A DNA stretch of 8,871 nucleotides from Desulfocapsa sulfexigens. Lineage in GTDB: Bacteria > Desulfobacterota > Desulfobulbia > Desulfobulbales > Desulfocapsaceae. Shown one piece after another: positions 6,171 through 8,871 of this stretch. Both the position numbers and the translations under genes were made by a program. Where the stretch lies: positions 1-8,871 of the forward strand of contig DQVD01000407.1 in the NCBI GenBank assembly GCA_015661935.1, in the 5' to 3' direction. How positions within the stretch are numbered: position 1 is the stretch's first letter; each line of letters begins with the position of its first letter. The notes under the pieces were generated by a model. That model did not search any database. It was not told the origin of the DNA and was given only the letters and a program-made list of their open reading frames with translations.

Positions 6171-7964
6171 TTGCCTGGAAGGAAAAAGAAAAAGAAAGGT
6201 GGTGAAGGTCCAGGTTTACTGGATCAGGAAAGTGGAACCCGCCTTAAAAAATGGAAGGGGCGACTTCCGGTTGCCCTTCTTTATCCCAATAAATACGCAG
6301 TAGGTGTCTCAAGTCTGGGGTTTCAGTTGGTTTACTCCATGCTGAATGATTTTGAGCATCTGGTATGCGAACGTTTTTTTCTGCCGGAGGATTCCCGCTC
6401 GCCTTTGCGATCCTTTGAATCAGGCAGGCTTCTCACTGATTTTCCTCTCATATTTTACTCCATAAGTTTTGAACATGATTATGTGAACCTTGCCCGTTTA
6501 TTTTTAGGAGGAAGGGTCACACTTTTTGCTGAGGATCGCCACGATGATCTGATTACTCCCGCAAATCCTCTGGTGATTGGGGGAGGGGTTGCAACATTTA
6601 TGAATCCTGAACCTTTGGCTCCATTTAGTGATATGTTCCTTCTTGGAGAAGCAGAGGGGATCCTGCCTTCTCTTCTGACACTTTTAAGCAAACAGCTTGG
6701 AAGTCTCCCACGTTCCGAACTCCTGTTTCGTATTCAGAAAAAAATAGCAGGTGCCTATGTACCAGATTTGCATATACCGGTTTATGATGACAAAACAGGA
6801 AGGCTTTGTGCTTCCATTCCTGCGGAAGGAATAGAGGCCAGGGTAAGGAAACACACCATAAACAAAGAAAGTGTTTCAAAGGCCGCCCACTCACAACTCC
6901 TCAGTCCGGCAGCTGAGTTTTCAAACCTGTATGTCACTGAACTTGGAAGAGGATGTTCCAGAGGCTGCAGGTTTTGTGCCGCAGGATTTATCTATCGTCC
7001 CCCAAGGCTCTGGGACACAGATGCTGTTGTTGAAGGAATTGCAGAACGGAGTGAAAAGGTAAAACGTATAGGCTTGTTAGGCATGGAAATGGCGCATAAA
7101 GAGGAGTTGGAAACTCTTTCTTCCCACCTTCTTGAGAGTGGCTGTTCTCTCTCATTTTCATCTCTTAGAGCCGATCGTATTTCAGGGCCGCTTCTGGAAC
7201 TTCTTGGCAATAGTGGACTGAAAAGTGTAGCCATTGCACCCGATGGAGCCTCAGAACGCTTGCGACGGGTGATTAACAAAAATTTGACCGAAGAAGATAT
7301 CTTACTCGCCGCCGAACGCCTTGTGGGAGTGGGATTGTATAAATTAAAGCTCTACCTTATGGTTGGGCTTCCCACCGAGACCTTTGATGATTTACAGGAA
7401 ATGCTCGATCTGATAAAGAAAATCAGGGAGTGTATGCTGCCGGTTGGCCGGGCCAGGGGAAGGCTTTGTGAAATAACTCTTTCCGTGAACTGTTTTGCCC
7501 CTAAACCCTGGACACCTTTTCAGTTTCATCCTTTTGGCGGGGAGGAAATCCAAAGCCATGAAGAAGGATCCCCTGCCGGCGTCATAAAGTCGTTAAAAGC
7601 AAAGATCTCCTATTTAAAGAAGGGGCTTCGCAATGAGGCAAATATCCGTTTAAACCATGATAAACCCGAGAATGTTCTTTTTCAGGCAGTTCTGGCAAGA
7701 GGTGACAGGCGTCTGGCTCCAGTGCTTGCCCGGATGGCACATGATGGAATCCCCTGGAAACAGGCAATGCGCAAAGAAAATCTGACACCTGAATTTTACG
7801 CGGTTTATCAATATGGACAGGATGATTATTTTCCATGGAATATAGTGGATCATTCCATCAGGCAGGAGTATCTTTGGGACGATTATCAGAAGAGTTTTCC
7901 TGCTAAAACAACTGTTCCTTGTGACACAAGAGTCTGCAGACGTTGCGGAGTGTGTGGTGACTAA
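6171..7964 (+). CDS. Radical SAM protein of the COG1032 / TIGR03960-like type
   Basis: Predicted radical-SAM enzyme of unknown reaction, 597 residues. The N-terminal half (about 31-170) resembles the Rossmann-like B12-binding-type domain of COG1032 proteins. Landmarks are ALLYPNKYAVGVSSLGFQ (35-52), CERFFLP (67-72), SISFEHD (97-103), IGGGVATFMNPEPLAPFSD (136-154) and GEAE (159-162). I see no DxHxxG cobalamin-ligand motif. The radical-SAM core starts with LGRGCSRGCRFC (258-269), whose C262, C266 and C269 form the CX3CX2C cluster motif. YLMVGLPTET lies at about 395-404. The C-terminus ends with four cysteines (C584, C589, C592, C595; CX4CX2CX2C), perhaps another metal site. The start is TTG, 5 bases after the ftsZ stop. 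No ATG or GTG is available in frame upstream before the stop at 6117, and the only upstream AAGG is about 13 bases away. The first ten residues are almost all basic (PGRKKKKKG). Probably co-transcribed with ftsZ. Family placement is from recalled motifs. Confidence 0.85.
   Translation: MPGRKKKKKGGEGPGLLDQESGTRLKKWKGRLPVALLYPNKYAVGVSSLGFQLVYSMLNDFEHLVCERFFLPEDSRSPLRSFESGRLLTDFPLIFYSISFEHDYVNLARLFLGGRVTLFAEDRHDDLITPANPLVIGGGVATFMNPEPLAPFSDMFLLGEAEGILPSLLTLLSKQLGSLPRSELLFRIQKKIAGAYVPDLHIPVYDDKTGRLCASIPAEGIEARVRKHTINKESVSKAAHSQLLSPAAEFSNLYVTELGRGCSRGCRFCAAGFIYRPPRLWDTDAVVEGIAERSEKVKRIGLLGMEMAHKEELETLSSHLLESGCSLSFSSLRADRISGPLLELLGNSGLKSVAIAPDGASERLRRVINKNLTEEDILLAAERLVGVGLYKLKLYLMVGLPTETFDDLQEMLDLIKKIRECMLPVGRARGRLCEITLSVNCFAPKPWTPFQFHPFGGEEIQSHEEGSPAGVIKSLKAKISYLKKGLRNEANIRLNHDKPENVLFQAVLARGDRRLAPVLARMAHDGIPWKQAMRKENLTPEFYAVYQYGQDDYFPWNIVDHSIRQEYLWDDYQKSFPAKTTVPCDTRVCRRCGVCGD
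7947..7950 (+). promoter_or_regulatory. Ribosome-binding site for the histidine kinase gene
   Basis: GGAG lies six bases before the GTG at 7957 and three before a tandem in-frame GTG at 7954. It is within the 3' end of the radical-SAM gene. The spacing favours 7957 and explains the overlapping gene arrangement. Confidence 0.55.
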
Positions 7965-8871
7965 GAAAGACGAACATTTTTCAAAGATAGATGACCCGGA
8001 GCAGCTTGAAAGTCTTCGAGCCGGACTCATGCCTTTTCAGCTGGTTAAGTATTTTTCTTTTACCAGCCTTGGTGTTATTCTGATTTTCACTCTTTTCCTC
8101 TCCTGGCTTACTTCCAATAATGCCCGAAACGTTATGCTTGACCAGAGTGAGGCGTACTCACTTCTTCTTGCAGAAAACCTTAACCAACAGGTATTCAGAG
8201 GCTTTGTGCTCCCCACAGTTGTGCGCTACGGGAAAATTGCTCTGTCCAATCCTGAGCAGTTTGAGAGGCTTGACAGGATTATCCGCAACGCTACCGCCAG
8301 TTTGAAGATGGAGGGAGTGAACATATATGATTCGAATGTCAATATCATTTCCTATTCCACCAATGATGCGCAGGTTGGAAAAGAGAATATGGGTGGTCTG
8401 GAATATGAAAAGGCATTAACTGGAAATTCAAATTCTAAAATAATTTCAAGTGGTACAATTTTAAGTCTGCTTCCAGGGACTAAGTCCGTAAGTTGCCGTT
8501 TGAAAACCTTCATTCCCTTTCGTCAGGTACGGGACGATGCCAGTGTAGGAGGGCAGATCATGGGGGTTATAGAAATAACTCAGGATCTTTCCAGGGAATA
8601 TGAGGCTATTGTCCGACTGCAATGGCGTATTATTCTGGTTTCTTCCATTGTTATGGCAATTCTTTTTCTAGTTTTACTGACCATCGTCAGTCGAGCCGGA
8701 AAAATCATGGAAAAGAGAGCCCGGGAACGCATCAGATTGGAACAAAAACTCAGTAATGCCCAACGATTGGCGCATCTTGGTACCATGGTGGCAACGGTAT
8801 CGCATGAAATAAAAAGTCCATTGGGGATTGTACGTTCCACTGCTGAAATCCTTGTGAAAAGAATTAAAAAA
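7957..8871 (+). CDS. Membrane sensor histidine kinase, N-terminal part (cut by window end)
   Basis: Two-component sensor kinase, with 305 residues visible and still open at the end of the window. A short cytoplasmic segment (1-33) precedes transmembrane helix 1 (about 34-53, LGVILIFTLFLSWLTS). A periplasmic sensor of about 170 residues follows, including YDSNVNIISYS (124-134), which resembles the Cache/PAS-like sensor folds of such kinases. Helix 2 (about 224-246, RIILVSSIVMAILFLVLL) and a basic, coiled-coil-like linker come next. The dimerisation and phosphoacceptor (HisKA) box LGTMVATVSHEIKSPLGIV has the acceptor histidine at about H283. The ATP-binding domain would lie beyond the window. 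GTG at 7957 is chosen for its GGAG at good spacing and its 8-base overlap with the radical-SAM gene. ATG at 8029 (MPFQLVKYFS...) is an alternative that keeps both membrane helices. The ligand and partner regulator are not visible. Confidence 0.88.
   Translation, partial: MTKKDEHFSKIDDPEQLESLRAGLMPFQLVKYFSFTSLGVILIFTLFLSWLTSNNARNVMLDQSEAYSLLLAENLNQQVFRGFVLPTVVRYGKIALSNPEQFERLDRIIRNATASLKMEGVNIYDSNVNIISYSTNDAQVGKENMGGLEYEKALTGNSNSKIISSGTILSLLPGTKSVSCRLKTFIPFRQVRDDASVGGQIMGVIEITQDLSREYEAIVRLQWRIILVSSIVMAILFLVLLTIVSRAGKIMEKRARERIRLEQKLSNAQRLAHLGTMVATVSHEIKSPLGIVRSTAEILVKRIKK

Noticed and set aside
6171..6200. Frameshift or slippage site in the A-rich start of the radical-SAM gene
   Set aside because: The A-runs are interrupted by G, the frame is continuous through to the conserved domains, and the alternative frame closes quickly at 6205. 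Nothing indicates programmed slippage.
1..8871. CRISPR arrays, tRNA or rRNA genes
   Set aside because: No regularly spaced direct repeats, cloverleaf-like segments or rRNA-like conserved stretches were seen, and almost all of the window is protein-coding.

Overview
The window holds the distal half of a bacterial division and cell-wall (dcw) cluster, all on the + strand: murC, murB, ftsQ, ftsA and ftsZ, followed by a radical-SAM gene and the first part of a sensor histidine kinase gene cut by the window end. Coding density is high. Base composition looks moderate (mid-40s % GC by eye). The gene order (murC-murB-ftsQ-ftsA-ftsZ without ddl), the type II-like MurB and the FtsZ sequence suggest a Gram-negative of the Desulfobacterota (former Deltaproteobacteria, perhaps Desulfobulbales). 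This placement is an inference from protein flavour, not from a database search.

Layout: murC (4-1374) is followed by a 206-base gap, the only unusually long one. The gap contains a small element (1371-1545) with 15-base terminal inverted repeats beginning GTAA, flanked by a perfect 8-base direct repeat AAACTTTT (1363-1370 and 1546-1553). I read this as a non-autonomous IS66-type miniature insertion (MITE) that landed in the last codons of murC. The present murC stop codon lies inside the element. Removing the element and one repeat copy restores a reading frame that ends three codons later, 14 bases before murB. murB (1581-2507), ftsQ (2523-3527) and ftsA (3533-4810) then follow with gaps of 15 and 5 bases. 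A 122-base gap precedes ftsZ (4933-6165) and contains a convincing extended -10 promoter, an A/T-rich upstream tract and a hairpin just before the ftsZ ribosome-binding site. The radical-SAM gene starts with TTG 5 bases after ftsZ, and the histidine kinase gene overlaps its end by 8 bases, so ftsZ, the radical-SAM gene and the kinase gene are probably co-transcribed.

Function: MurB and MurC make UDP-MurNAc and then UDP-MurNAc-L-Ala, the first committed steps of peptidoglycan precursor synthesis. FtsQ is a divisome scaffold in the inner membrane. FtsA tethers FtsZ to the membrane through a C-terminal amphipathic helix and by binding the FtsZ tail. The radical-SAM protein and the kinase have no established role in division that I can assign. 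The most notable observation is the miniature mobile element that now supplies the murC stop codon and separates murC from murB.
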